From Cepaea nemoralis (taxonomy: Eukaryota > Mollusca > Gastropoda > Stylommatophora > Helicidae): a stretch of 64,000 nt of DNA. Shown here piece by piece: positions 39,304 through 51,186 of this stretch. The stretch's first letter is position 1. Each line of letters begins with the position of its first letter. Location: contig JACEFZ010028310.1 of NCBI GenBank assembly GCA_014155875.1, forward strand, positions 186,001-250,000, written 5' to 3'. The notes under the pieces were generated by a model, which made no database searches, was not told the origin of the DNA, and was given only the letters and a program-made list of their open reading frames with translations. Position numbers and translations under genes: made by a program.

Positions 39304-40961
39304 TAGGGTTGCCAGATATGTGGACACCAAAAGGAGGACATAAGACAAAAAGGAGGACAAATGAGGACATAGTAAGGACAAAGGAGGACATATTGAATGT
39401 TTCATTTAAATCGTTCCAGATTAAACCCACAATCAGTACAATTTTATTACAATAGCTGCCAATACATTTTTTATCATAGCAGGTGGTTGGTTTACAGAAA
39501 GAAAATATTCTTTCAAAGCAGTAAACAGCCTCGACAGCCTCTCAACAGCTGGAAACAAACTGAGCCATCTAGTTTTAGAGTGATAGAGTTGTTGCTGATA
39601 GTTAATGTTGACACAGTCACAAGAATCCTTTAAAGTTTCTGTTCTGACAGTGTATATAAAAAAAGTAATTGAATATCTTCAAGACAATAGATTCAACGTC
39701 AATCTGCATTAAATCTGCGCCGCTGTTAGATGCAGTTGTTCAGAACATGAGCAGAACATCCAACGCCTACTAATGGCTTGCTCAAGGCTTCGAGAACACA
39801 TGTCTACCTTCTCTTCTGTTCATGCCTCCAAAGTTCACATTGGCATTGTCACCAGCAAAAGCAACACATTTGGAGTATAAATCATGTTTTTGGAGTGTTC
39901 TAAAATATACTGTGATATTGTCTCTGAGGTTTCATTTGGTGTGTTGTCTAACTCGAGAATCTTAGTTTGGATTCCACCTGCTTTCCAGTCAAAGTACTGA
40001 ACAACGATAGGAAATAATTTCTGCGAACCGTGATTGCTAGCATCTGTCGAAAGACCGAAACAATAAATACCACTTAAAGATTTATCCAATTCATCAACAG
40101 TGTGGGGGACAATCACCTGGTTTATTATTGCTTCAGTCTTTGTTTTTGCACAAGCAATATTTTTAACAATTTCTGAATCTTCAAATAATGTGTGCATCAA
40201 ACCAGCTGTGCACTTCATTGAGATGTAAGACTGATGATGACAAACTGTATGAAATGCCAAAGTTGCTTCAGCCGCATGCGCTTTCAGCAACACATTTGAG
40301 TACTGAGGATGAAAAAAAGACGTCAATGTGCTAGATGACGCGGACACTTTGATTAGGTTTCTATGTCTCTCACTGTCAACATGGCGCTCCAAGTCAGTAG
40401 TTTCTTTGTTGGCAACGGACAAGTAACTATCGCGAATCGTACACTGTGCCTCATTCTCGTTGCGTCCTTCAACGAAGCATGGACACTTATTTTTCATAGT
40501 GTTCGAGAATTTGCATTTTCGCTTTGTAGAAGCCATTTTCATAAACATGGACGGCAAAAATTACAAATTAAAAAAAAAAAAACAATTTTAAGTGGCGTCT
40601 CGTCTACCGGAACAGGAAATTATTAACATTAACATTTTGACCATAGAGACTACAGCATTGTTAGTGTTGTCGAATAGATCAACAGTTAGATTCAAATTAT
40701 ACAAATAATTGGCGTTTCACATTTGGCATAAATGGGAAAATTAAATAAATATTATTAAGCAATGGGTTTTAATAAAGAATGTAAACACACGGTAGAGTGT
40801 AGATACATTGTAAGTTGTAACAACAATACATAAAACATGATAACATAAAATATTTAAAAAGCCGAGACATTTTAAAGGTTTTTAGCTTTGCCTGCCGGAC
40901 GGAGGACATTAGGCTAAAAAGGAGGACATGTCCTCTCTTTGCCGGACGTCTGGCAACCCTA
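39304..40961 (-). mobile_element. hAT-type DNA transposon, defective
   Basis: Terminal inverted repeats TAGGGTTGCCAGA at both ends. 8-bp flanks gccacacg (39296-39303) and gccacaag (40962-40969) differ by one base. Subterminal aggaggaca motifs repeat on both sides. 1,658 bp. Confidence 0.93.
39404..40557 (-). pseudogene. hAT transposase relic
   Basis: Minus strand. The first frame (240 codons to 39,835) has a BED-like finger region (QCTIRDSYLSVANKETTDLE then RHVDSERH), with Arg where the second zinc Cys is expected, then FGLSTDASNHGSQKLFPIVV. A frameshift follows. Traces continue as CVAFAGDNANVNFGG, VGCSAHVLNNC and KTRWLSLFPAVERLS down to about 39,430. The C-terminal dimerisation end is missing. 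Known: hAT transposases cut and paste with 8-bp duplications. Not functional. Confidence 0.88.
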
Positions 40962-40974
40962 GCCACAAGGGACA

Positions 40975-41100
40975 CTTGTCCATTAGTGCTCCGATCTATT
41001 CCTATTCTTAGATCACACGAGCGTGTCTCAGCTCAGCACACGAGCATGTCTCAGCTCAGCACACGAACTCCGAAATATATGCGAGGATCTCCATGACTGC
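40975..41100 (-). mobile_element. Partial SINE S3 (3' part)
   Basis: ttagtgctccgat and cagctcagcacacgaactcc resemble 51,490-51,560 and 59,360-59,430. A 27-bp piece (cagctcagcacacgagc) is duplicated. Confidence 0.6.
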
Positions 41101-41118
41101 ACACACAAGGAACACATG

Positions 41119-41960
41119 CTATAACATTTGAAGCAATAGGGCTTTTAAATACCGTTTTGTTGTTGTTTGTCCATCAGAATGATGATGATCATTCGTTTCA
41201 TCCAGTGGGGTTGAAAGTATGGAGCCGTGAGTTCTAAGATGGTTGATCAGGTCTATTTTGGCTCGACATGTTCTTTGACAATGTGGGCAAAAAATGCTTG
41301 ACGTTCCAGGAGGAGGGTCTCCTGCGGTGGTTTTTCTGTCCAGCCTTTTCTTCACAGCTCTTGCAGTCCTGGTTGCTTCACAAGTGAATGCACCCTTGCG
41401 TAATGATGTACCCCACAAATTTCAGTCTTTGGCAGCATTCTCCCAGACGTCACGATGAATTCCAAAAGCTTTCAGTGAGATTTTCAGAGTGTCTTTAAAC
41501 CGTTTCCTCTGGCCGCCTTGGGGGACTTTACCATAATGCAGCTCTGTGATCTGGCATGCGAGTTAAGTGACCAGCCCAGCGAATCTGATTCTTTATTAGT
41601 AGAGTGTGGATACTGGGCATGGACACTCTTTCTATAACTTCAGTGTCTGGGATCTTATCTTGCCATTTAATCTTCAATTGCTTCCTAAGGCAGACTGTGT
41701 GGAAGTAGTTTAATTTCCTAGCATGTCGCTGATAAACAGTCCAAGTTTCACAAACATATATAGCAGTGTGGATAATACAACTGCTTTATAAACTTTCATC
41801 TTTGTTTGCAGGCTTTTCCATTTCTGTCCCATACATTCTTGTACAGTCTGCCAAAGGCCGCGCTGGCCATGGAGATTCTTGCATTCCTTCGTCATCAATT
41901 GTGACAGCTTGTGACACAGTGCTGCCAAGATAGGTGAATGTGTCCACAACACTTAGTCTA
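41119..41960 (-). mobile_element. LINE copy 3, 3' part only, decayed
   Basis: Minus strand corresponds to 1,747-2,575 of copy 1: YKAVVLSTLLY, the post-RT segment and the C-terminal zinc finger (CPHCQRTCRAKIDLINHLRT), ending GATGGACAAACAACAAC. Several indels and stops, so older than the copies at the two window ends. Confidence 0.92.
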
Positions 41961-42023
41961 TTAACCAGTCACCTTGGTGTTAAATAAGGTGTTAAATACT
42001 AGGAAAAGAAGGACAGCTAGACT

Positions 42024-42028
<5 letters not shown>

Positions 42029-42089
<61 letters not shown>

Positions 42090-42093
42090 GAGA

Positions 42094-42186
<93 letters not shown>
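42029..42186. repeat. (GT)n(GA)n compound microsatellite
   Basis: About 11 GT then about 68 GA dinucleotides with a few GG interruptions. Confidence 0.98.
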
Positions 42187-42188
<2 letters not shown>

Positions 42189-42189
42189 G

Positions 42190-42585
42190 TATTCATGCAA
42201 TGATATGTGAAATAAAAATAGTGGTACAATACAGCTATAGAATGCTATTGCCAGGTAGCTTCACGACCAGCCTTAGTGATGGTGGTTCTGTTGTAAAGTA
42301 CATGGTTAAATGTAACAAAGTAGGGTCACACTGGGTGGGACTCCTTACAGTCAGGGATTAGCATACATGAAAACTATTTACAAACGACGTGAATACAGTG
42401 CCTTGGGTTGGACTGATATGGGCGAATTAAACAAGGTAGCATGCCATGTGCGCACGGCTGTCAGTTTTATCTGATGTTGTCAGCACGTGATGATTGCCTT
42501 TGATAAATATGGTGGTGGGGGAGGGGGCAGATGGATGTGCAGAGGTAAACAGCGCAGCCGTAAATAAAGTAGGGCAACAACTGGG
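42190..42585. other. No recognised feature
   Basis: No coding, RNA or repeat signal seen. Confidence 0.4.
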
Positions 42586-42589
42586 ATGA

Positions 42590-42915
42590 CTGCGGTTAGA
42601 CAGATGGGATGACAACAGTTTGATAAATGAGATGACTACACGCTAGATAAATGAGATGAGGTGACTATACGTTAAACAAATGAGATGACTACAGATAGGC
42701 AAATAATATGAGATGACTATACGTTAAACAAACGAGATGGCTACAGTTAAACAAATGAGATGGCTACAGTTAAACAAATGAGATGGCTACACGCTAGACA
42801 AATAAGATGGCTACAGTTAAACAAATGAGATGGCTACACGATAGACAAATGAGATGGCTACAGTTAAACAAATGAGATGGCTACAGTTAAACAAATGAGA
42901 TGATTACCATTAGAA
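42590..42915. repeat. Minisatellite of about 23 bp (atgagatggctacagttaaac)
   Basis: About 13 units with acagttaaac / acgctagac variants. Confidence 0.95.
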
Positions 42916-43755
42916 AACGATAACAACAACAACAACAATACACGTGGCAGCATTATTTGTGCTGCAGCAACATGTTAATTACAACATCTAGAGAGGATGA
43001 AGCACTCCATGAAGCTGGAGATGGCGTGCCATTTCATCACAACAACAAACATTCTTGAACTAACGGTGGATGCCATCGTTGGTGGGGGGGGGGGGGGGGG
43101 GGGGAGGAGAGAGACAGAGTTGACAGAACAACGAATCTTGCTTTAAAATTTGTCAGTTTTAAATAATGGTGTTGAGCTAACGGGGAAAGGAAAACATCGC
43201 CGTCTGTGTTGTTTTGTGATCTGTACCTGTTAAACGGGAAAGGAACTGGTTGTCGATGCGGATGAGGGAAAACAGGGTTAGTGGCACATGAGGAAGAAAG
43301 CAAGTGTGCATTCATAATACAGATGTGTTCAGTGTTTGGATGATGTTGGGCCAGGCAAGGTGTGGCGGTTTTTTGTGCTTTGAGGCGGAAAACATGAGAA
43401 ACCCACGTTTTCCCAATTAAGCACCACCTTTGCGTAGTTTTCTTAACACAGTGGTATTAGCGGCTCATTGTTTTTGTGCGCCGATATAGTCTTTCTAGTG
43501 GCAACGTCCATTACGTCCCTTGTGATTGTGTTCTTGTAACGATGACCTGTTCCAGTTTGGTTAATTTATTTGTAATATACGTACACGTTTTGAACTGAAA
43601 TTTAGAAAATCGTAGAGCAAGAAGATTAATCACACTGACACCCTAAAGAATTTAACATGGAAGAAGCCGGCTGATAAACTGTAGCTTGTCTCAGAAACTC
43701 AAATACTGAGCATATTAAGCGTCCCAGTGGTGTGGAGAGAACACTGGTTACAAGT
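42916..43755. other. No recognised gene; G-run at 43,082-43,104
   Basis: Contains a G23-type run. The minus ORF over 43,037-43,315 has no recognisable domain and crosses the run. Confidence 0.45.
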
Positions 43756-44003
43756 TAGTCGCATATTCTTTACAGGACGTCGCAGTCAACTCCAGTACTT
43801 GTTGGCTGTTTGTGATTTCTTGGCAAGTTTACGTTCACCAGTTTGTTATTACTTTCTGAACGACCGGCACTCATATTACTATATGAAAATACAAACGCAA
43901 GGCGGCATGCTTCATAATCGCCCGCAATTGTGTTTCTATATATATTCGGTATACGGGATTACGAACTGCGTCTGTAACCCCTTCGCATAGAGTCGGTGTA
44001 GCA
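43756..44003 (-). mobile_element. tRNA-type SINE S1, antisense
   Basis: gtcgcatattctttacagga 3' end, caccagtttgttattacttt body, and tctgtaaccccttcgcatag head on plus. Confidence 0.85.
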
Positions 44004-44111
44004 GACACGGTTTCTGAGAGAAGTACAGGGGTCGTCGACCAGCGGGAAGAAGGACATGGGACACTGCAGGCATCTTGAACACGAGGGTGTGTGAGGCGGC
44101 AGGACTGGCCA

Positions 44112-44255
44112 GGGATCTGCGGGGGTGGGGGGGGGAACTGGCGAGGGATCTGCGGCAGGAGACTGGCGAGGGATCTGCGGCAGGAGACTGGCGAGGGATC
44201 TGCGGCAGGAGACTGGCGAGGGATCTGCGGCAGGAGACTGGCGAGGGATCTGTTG
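44112..44255. repeat. 25-bp minisatellite, five units
   Basis: ggatctgcggcaggagactg plus gcgag, nearly perfect. Confidence 0.97.
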
Positions 44256-44295
44256 GCAGTGATGAGAGCCAGGTTCTGCAAGTGACCTGCTACAT

Positions 44296-44327
44296 GATGA
44301 TGATGATGACGACGACGACGATGATGG

Positions 44328-44360
<33 letters not shown>

Positions 44361-44470
44361 CGACGACGACGATGATGATTATGATGATGACGACGACGAC
44401 GATGATGATTATGATGATGACGATGATGATGATGATGATGACGACGGCGATGATGATGATGATGATGAAT
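44296..44470. repeat. (ATG)n/(ACG)n trinucleotide microsatellite
   Basis: Blocks of gatgatgatg alternate with gacgacgacg. The Met/Thr and His/Arg ORFs are readings of it. Confidence 0.98.
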
Positions 44471-44547
44471 GATATACGTACAATATCCCAGTCCGTGTTG
44501 GTTACACATGTTGACATTCTACATTAAAATACAAATACCCAGATGCC

Positions 44548-44660
44548 TTGGCCACGAAGCGTCAGCGGGACAAGAACACAGACCTGGTCCAGGTCTCCGG
44601 TCATCCTATAAGATGGCGAACAATGACCTCCCAAGCTTTCGGCGTGGCACATGGTGATGA
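44548..44660 (-). repeat. Interspersed repeat R-D, inverted copy
   Basis: cagacctggtccaggtctcc, ataagatggcgaacaatgac and gcttt match the inverse of 46,430-46,540. Confidence 0.75.
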
Positions 44661-44692
44661 TTTTCATTATCTTGCCGTTATTAAAGTTTGAA

Positions 44693-44920
44693 TTTTTTTT
44701 TTTTGTTCGCATATCCTTTACAGGACATCGCTGTCAACATCAGCATCTTTCAGGTGACTGTTGATTTCTTGGCAAAATTACGCTCAGTAGTTTGCCATTG
44801 CTTTCTGAGTGACCGGCTACGAGAACCGCTACCGATTCTCGCGCAGGTTACGTTCCTCAGGTGGATATACGGGATTACGGAGAAAGACGTTAATGTCTGG
44901 GCCAGGGAGACCGGCACAGT
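44693..44920 (-). mobile_element. tRNA-type SINE S1, antisense
   Basis: Oligo-T run, gcatatcctttacaggacat, cagtagtttgccattgcttt and ggccagggagaccggcac (head). Close in sequence to the copies at 19.7 and 51.0 kb. Confidence 0.9.
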
Positions 44921-45087
44921 TTCGATTATCTGTGTATAATATCCGCGCGACTTGCGTAGAGATCGCCATGAACATGGACCCTGTTTCATCATCTTAATCA
45001 TTATGCACCATAATCTACACAAATGCCAAACTTGATTAACCGTAGAACCCTGGCCCAGTCCTCAGCGTAGAAGTGGCATCCACGAAA

Positions 45088-45845
45088 CCAGCTGTATACA
45101 GTCTAGCTTCCAGCTCTCACATTCACCAGCACGGCCACCTCCAGCTGTATACAGTCTAGCTTCCAGCTCTCACATTCACCAGCACGGCCACCTCCAGCTG
45201 TATACAGTCTAGCTTCCAGCTCTCACATTCACCAGCACCGCCACCTCCAGCTCTATTCCAGCTGTATACAGTCTAGCTTCCAGCTCTCACATTCACCAGC
45301 ACGGCCACCTCCAGCTGTATACAGTCTAGCTTCCAGCTCTCACATTCACCAGCACCGCCACCTCCAGCTCTATTCCAGCTGTATACAGTCTAGCTTCCAG
45401 CTCTCACATTCACCAGCACGGCCACCTCCAGCTGTATACAGTCTAGCTTCCAGCTCTCACATCACCAGCACCGCCACCTCCAGCTCTATTCCAGCTGTAT
45501 ACAGTCTAGCTTCCAGCTCTCACATTCACCAGCACGGCCACCTCCAGCTGTATACAGTCTAGCTTCCAGCTCTCACATTCACCAGCACGGCCACCTCCAG
45601 CTGTATACAGTCTAGCTTCCAGCTCTCACATCACCAGCACGGCCACCTCCAGCTGTATACAGTCTAGCTTCCAGCTCTCACATTCACCAGCACGGCCACC
45701 TCCAGCTCTATTCCAGCTGTATACAGTCTAGCTTCCAGCTCTCACATTCACCAGCACGGCCACCTCCAGCTCTATTCCAGCTGTATACAGTCTAGCTTCC
45801 AGCTCTCACATTCACCAATCACGCACCTCAGCTCTATTCCAGCTG
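45088..45845. repeat. Minisatellite of about 53/68 bp, roughly 13 units, with higher order
   Basis: Unit ccagctgtatacagtctagc, ttccagctctcacattcacc and agcacggccacct. Some units carry a 15-bp extra ccagctctatt segment, giving alternating lengths. Confidence 0.97.
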
Positions 45846-46087
45846 TCAGCAAGCACTCGTCTCTCTCCCGGCATCGTCATAGATATAGTAGCCTCTCAGT
45901 GGCTCTGTGTATGGCTCTTGACATGGCTGTTGCAATGACACTGGGACAAATTATGGCCCACTTAAACTCATTTTGGAAGCACTTGAAAAGTTGATAAATT
46001 TAGCTGCAGACTGTTCCCGCCAATATCACAGTGTTGTGTGTAGCCTATGCTGAGATACCGGCTAGACACCGTTAATGCATTTTAAAA
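45846..46087. other. No recognised feature
   Basis: Short unclassified stretch. Confidence 0.4.
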
Positions 46088-46262
46088 AAGTGCATGTTCT
46101 TTTCAGGACGTTGCGATCAACCCCAGGTTTATTTTCTAGGCTATGTTACGTTCAGTGGTCTACCACTGTGGTCTGAACTAGAAGTCAACGTTTAATTCCA
46201 ACGTAATGCCGGTGTGGGGTGTTGAGCTGCCTATCTTGTCATCAGCGCAATGGAAGTTTAAG
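46088..46262 (-). mobile_element. SINE S1-related, partial and decayed
   Basis: gcatgttcttttcaggacgt, gatcaaccccag and gttacgttcagtgg read as an antisense S1 3' half. Confidence 0.65.
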
Positions 46263-46424
46263 AGCGTGTGCTCTTACTCTTTTCGGTGCACACTCAACAT
46301 AAATTAACTCACAAATTAAAAACCAAACAAACGGTCGTGTTCATGGCGATCTCTGCGCAAGTCGCGCGGATATTACACAAAAGTAATCGAAATGTTAATA
46401 ACGGCAAAATAATGAAAATCAACA

Positions 46425-46545
46425 CTCTGTGCCACAGCGATAAGCTTGGGAGGGCATTGTTCGCCATCTTATAGGATGACCAGAGACCTGGACCAGGTCT
46501 GTGTTCTTATCCCGCTGACGCTATGTGACCAAAGTTGCTGGGTAT
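46425..46545 (+). repeat. Interspersed repeat R-D, copy 3
   Basis: gtgccacagcgataagcttg, tcgccatcttataggatgac and gacctggaccaggtctgtgt. Confidence 0.75.
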
Positions 46546-46861
46546 GTGTCTCTGTGTGGTCCCCTTGTCGAATCATAAAAAGACAAAGACAGCAATAAAA
46601 ACAATAGGCGAAAAGATAAGGCATGCGTTGCTATATGAAATCTTCTTCACTGAGCCAGTGCCGAAATGAGACCGGAATGGGATAAACCAAGTAGAAAAAA
46701 CAAAGGTACACGAGACCATACCGTTAAAGATTAACAACTCTGAAAAAATATAACAGATATTAATACTAACATTTGACAGTACAGTCTAACAACTTTAAAA
46801 CAAAGTGAGTGTGGCTACAAGACAAGCAGTGGCACACTACCTTCTTTTCAGATGCCTCGCA

Positions 46862-47130
46862 TGTTATGTCATAAAAAGAAAGGTTTAAAGGCGAGAGGAG
46901 AGGATCGATTTCATTGCTCCGGGTTTTATCCAATATGGCTCTGTCTCTTACTTCAGGGTGGCTTGCCGAAAGCGTCGCACAAAGCACGAACACCGAAGCT
47001 CCAGCGACGACCCCCAAGGAGGCTCTGAGAAAAATACACTCGTGAACCGAAAGACGTGGCCCGGAATCGAACCCACAACCTTCGGAGTGTGGGGCAGACG
47101 GCATGACCGCTTCGCCACAGAGACTCCCAA
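46862..47130 (-). mobile_element. tRNA-derived SINE, family S4
   Basis: Minus head TGGGAGTCTCTGTGGCGAAG and B box GTGGGTTCGATTCCGGGCC, then a body with GTGCTTTGTGCGACG and a 3' part ATAAAACCCGGAGCAATGAA. Related: 57,700-57,957 (minus), 61,403-61,500 (plus, 3' part). Confidence 0.88.
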
Positions 47131-47159
47131 TGTTATGTCTGTATATGGGTATATTCTTA

Positions 47160-47510
47160 AACAGGTTTAACGGTAAAACTATCCTGGAACAGTTAAAACC
47201 GTGGATGGAAAATGGCTTGTAAAGATTAGAACAAGAATAGCCTTGGCAAAGGCAGCCACCAATAGAAAGCTATCAACTGCAGTGAGAAAAAGAGTGGTTT
47301 AGGACTATATACAAAGCTGACTGTTGTATGCAAGTGACACGTGGACAATCAGACAAGCTGACATATCTAACGGCAGTGGAAATGTAGCTTCTGGGGAATA
47401 TGCAAATAATACAAGGTACAGGCAGAAAAATGAATAAGACAGACCTTCAAGAAAATCGAATAGTGATGTGAGAAATGAGACTAAACCACTCAGATTTTAT
47501 TGGAGCACGC
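47160..47510 (+). pseudogene. LINE RT tail fragment
   Basis: Plus reading RIALAKAATNRKLSTAVRKR and LLYASDTWTIRQAD, the post-RT segment of a LINE, with stops and a frameshift. Confidence 0.75.
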
Positions 47511-47584
47511 TATGATGAGAACTAAACTTGAAAATGTAGTGACAACTGACAAAATGTATAGGAAACGGGCAGGAGAACTGCAAA

Positions 47585-47725
47585 GAGAAACTATCTGGAC
47601 AGCTTGGACACGTGACATAATTGGGCCAAGAACACAGACCTGATCCAATAGATCGCAGGCCGTATAAGATGGCGAACCATGACCGCCCACACTTATCGGT
47701 ATGAAACATGATGATGATGATGATG
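47585..47725 (-). repeat. Interspersed repeat R-D, inverted copy with (ATG)n
   Basis: gaacacagacctgatccaat, ataagatggcgaaccatgac and a gatgatgatg run. Confidence 0.75.
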
Positions 47726-48077
47726 AACAGGGAGCCGAAAACAACAGACAGACAAATATTATCGTAGGGTACTCTGGCGACATGCTGTTCTGGTTATCAG
47801 CATTCCGTTATCAAACAGCTGCTCTTTCAAACAACTCAAACTGCAGCCGTTCAGTGTCCCTTATTGGGCTGACCTCGAATGACATTACAGAAATAACTCA
47901 AACTACAGGACAGCACACAGAATAAACTCGGTTATCTACTTCAGACACTATCCCGGGTTGTATCTTGTAGCGTTAAACATGCTTGCGGGTCACATCTGTT
48001 TAGACACTAACCCCGGTCGTGTCTTGTAGCGCTAACAAGCTCACTAAACATGCTCGTTGTGTGTATATATATATATA

Positions 48078-48175
48078 CTAGCTGACCCGGCCCGGCTTCG
48101 CCCAGACCCTGGTGGGGAGCATCTCATTTAATTCATATAAGTAGTCATATAAGTTCTCGTTCCCGTTACCGACTA

Positions 48176-48218
<43 letters not shown>

Positions 48219-48550
48219 GTCTGTCTGTCTGTCTGACCCGGCCCGTCTTCGCCCAGACCCTGATGGGGAGCATCTCATTTAATTCATATAAGTAGTCATA
48301 TAAGTTCCCGTTCCGACTATCTATCTGTCTGTCTGTCTGACCCGGCCGGCATCGCCAACACCTGGTGGGGAGCATCTCATTTAATTCATATAAGTAGTCA
48401 TATAAGTTCCCGTTCCCGACTGTCTGTCTGTCTGTCTGTCTGTCTATCTGTCTGACCCGGCCCAGCCCATAGTGGAGAGCATCTCATTTAAATTATATAA
48501 GTAGTCATATAAGATCCCGTTCCCGACTATCTGTCTGACTGTCTGTCTGT
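48078..48550. repeat. About 105-bp tandem units: ACCCGGCCCGGCTTCGCC plus (CTGT)n
   Basis: tgacccggcccggcttcgcc, gggagcatctcatttaattc and gtagtcatataagttcccgt recur four times with tetranucleotide runs between. tactagctgacccggc is the start of a dispersed element widespread in invertebrates; the class is uncertain. Confidence 0.9.
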
Positions 48551-48557
48551 CTTGGGT

Positions 48558-49905
48558 AAATGGAGGAGGGAGGAGGAAGAGGGAGGTGGAGGAGGGAAGA
48601 GGGAAGAGGAGGGAGGAGACAGGAGGAGTAGGGAGGAATAGGAGGGAGGAGGAGGGATTAGGAGGAGGAGGCGAGGAGGAGGGAGGAGGAAGTGGAGGAG
48701 GAGGGAGAAGGAGGGAGGAGGAGAAACGCAGGAGGGAGAAGGGAGCAGGAGGAGGGAGAGGGAGGAGGAGGGAGGAGGAGGAGAGAGTATGAGGAGGGAG
48801 GAGGCGGAGGGAGAAGGAAGAGGGAATTAGAAGAGGGAGGAGGAAGGAGTGAGGAGGAGGAGAGGGAGAGGCGGAAGGAGGAGGAGGGGGGAGAGAGGGG
48901 AGGAAGAGGGAGGAAGGAGGAGGAGGGGAAGAAGGAGGGATGAGGAGGAGGCGGGGAGGAGGAGGAAGAGGGAGGAGGAGGAGGAATGTGAAGGGAAGGA
49001 GGAGGTATAGGGAGGAGGGGGAGGGAAGAGGAAGAGTGGTAGGAGGAAGAGTGGAGAGGAGGAGGGAGGAGGTAGAGGGAGGAGGAGGGAGGAAAATGGA
49101 GGAGGGAGGAGGAGAGAGGAGGAGGAGGGAGGAGGTAGGAGGAGGAGGAAGAGGGAGGAGGAGGGAGGAGAAGAAGGAGGAGGAAGGAGGAAGAGGGAGG
49201 AGGAAGATGGAGGAGGGAGAGGGAGGAAGGAGGAGGAAGAGGGAGGAGGAGGGAGAGAGAGGAGGAGGATGGAAGAGGGAGGAGGGAAGAGGAAGAGGGT
49301 AGTAGGAGGAGGGGAAGAGGAAGAGGGTAGGAGGAGGAGGGAGAGGAGAGAAGGGAGAAGGAGGGAGGAGGAGAAGGAGGATGAGGAGGGAGGGGGAGGG
49401 GAGAGGAGGAGGGAGGAGGCAGATGGAGAAGGAGGAAGGAGGGAGAGGAAGGAGGGAGAATGAGGAGGGGAGGAAGGAAAGGGAGGTGGAAGAGGAGGAG
49501 GAGGGAGGAGGAAAGAGGTAGGGGGAGGAGGAGTAGAGGGAGGAGGAGGAGGAAGGAAAGGGAGGAGGAAGAGGAGGAGAAGGGAGGAGGAGGAGGTAGA
49601 GGGAGGAGGAGGGAAGAGGGAGAAGAAGGAGGGAGGATGATGAGGGAGAAGGAGGCAGGAGGAGGAGGAGGGAGGCAGGAGGAGGAGGAGGGATGAGGAG
49701 GGATGAGGAGGAGGAGGGAAGATGAGGGAGGAGTGGGAGGAGGCGGAGGGAGTAGGAGGGAGGAGGATGGAGGAGGAGGGGAGAGGAAGAGGGAGAAGGA
49801 GGAGGGAGAAGGAGGAGGGAGAGGGATGAGAGGGAGGAGGAAGAGGAGAAGGGTGGAGGGAGGAGGTAGAGGGAGGAGGAGGGAGGAGACGAGAGAGGAG
49901 AGAGT
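48558..49905. repeat. 1.35-kb polypurine (GGA-rich) tract
   Basis: Almost only G and A on plus, built on ggagga, gagggagg and gaagagg, with rare T and C. Reading it gives Glu/Gly/Arg ORFs on plus and Ser/Pro/Leu ORFs up to 421 codons on minus; none is a gene. Confidence 0.99.
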
Positions 49906-50199
49906 TCGCCATTCCGAATTCATACTCGTCTAGTTCTTCCCTTCTACACGACTGTAGATAACTTCCTTACCACATAAAAAGATGAATTGTTATTGATATT
50001 GCCGTGGCATGGAGGAATATCAGCAGCAGAGTTGATCCAAAAACCAAAGACTGAGATCTACGGAGAGCCATGAACGCCTACGCAAGCCGGCACGGCACTT
50101 GATGATGATGATTGCCGTGTGACGATTCTGTGTAGTCACGTCATTGTCTTCCCTTTCCCTAGCGTTTTGGTTCGGGGATTCTTTCATCATCATCATATA

Positions 50200-50419
50200 T
50201 TTACGTACGTATTTTGGGAGGGGGAGGAGGGAGGAAGAAGAAAAAAAAAACTATGACAGTTGGCAGCTCTGGAATGAAAGGAAGGCGTGTAGAAAATTTC
50301 ATCTCAATCGGATGGGCCGTTAGCGAAAAAATAAAGGACATGCATATTTACATACATATTTACATACATACACTTTGTTTTATATATATAGATATAATGA
50401 CTATAATATATATATTACG

Positions 50420-50488
<69 letters not shown>

Positions 50489-50507
50489 ACAACTATAATA
50501 TATATAT

Positions 50508-50560
<53 letters not shown>

Positions 50561-50563
50561 ACA

Positions 50564-50645
<82 letters not shown>
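50200..50645. repeat. Element end plus long (TA)n
   Basis: aaatttcatctcaatcggat gggccgttag then catatttacatacat and about 240 bp of (ta)n with two aataacaactataata interruptions. This conserved end probably pairs with tactagctgacccggc at 48,075, so 48,075-50,380 may be one element carrying the purine tract inside. Confidence 0.85.
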
Positions 50646-50968
50646 GACTGTTTATATTGATGAATTGAAACGTGTGCTGTGAACAGACTACACCTGCAGC
50701 AAGCTGATAAATAGCTTATTTGTTACTGATAGAACACCTATGTTGCTGACCTATTAGATACGCCATACTTTCCATCTTCTCGTCTAAACAATCATTATCA
50801 TCCAACAGGTTCTATGCAGAATGTGGCTCTCATGACGGATTGATGGGAGAAAACGATCTTCTACAGTTTCTCTGTCTCGTGTATGTTCACGCCGTGGCCA
50901 CGTTTGTACTGGTTGACCCCTCCCCTATTGTTCCAGGAACAATTATCATCCAGTATTATTGCTCTTTC

Positions 50969-51172
50969 TTCTCCGTAATCCCGTATATTCACGTGGGTAA
51001 CGCAGCTGCGCGTGATTTGGTAGCGGATCGCGTCGCGTTGGTTACTTACGGGGGTATGTGAGCCGGTCGCTCAGAAAGCAATGGCAAACTACTGAGCGTA
51101 ATCTTGCCAAGACATCAAAGCAGCTGAAAAATGCTGGTGTTGACCGCAATGTCCTGTAAAATGATATGCGAA
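50969..51172 (+). mobile_element. tRNA-type SINE S1, sense
   Basis: Flanked by attattgctctttc at 50955-50968 and 51173-51186. Head ctccgtaatcccgtatattc, body cagaaagcaatggcaaacta, 3' gcaatgtcctgtaaaatgat. It lacks the 5' A-box part, so it is 5'-truncated. Confidence 0.92.
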
Positions 51173-51186
51173 ATTATTGCTCTTTC

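Noticed and set aside
44075..44527. 150-codon plus ORF with GDWRGICGRRLARDL repeats and Met/Thr run
   Set aside because: It joins a 25-bp minisatellite with an ATG/ACG microsatellite.
48586..49933. Long ORFs (up to 421 codons) on both strands
   Set aside because: All are readings of the GGA-rich tract (Glu/Gly/Arg or Ser/Pro/Leu only).
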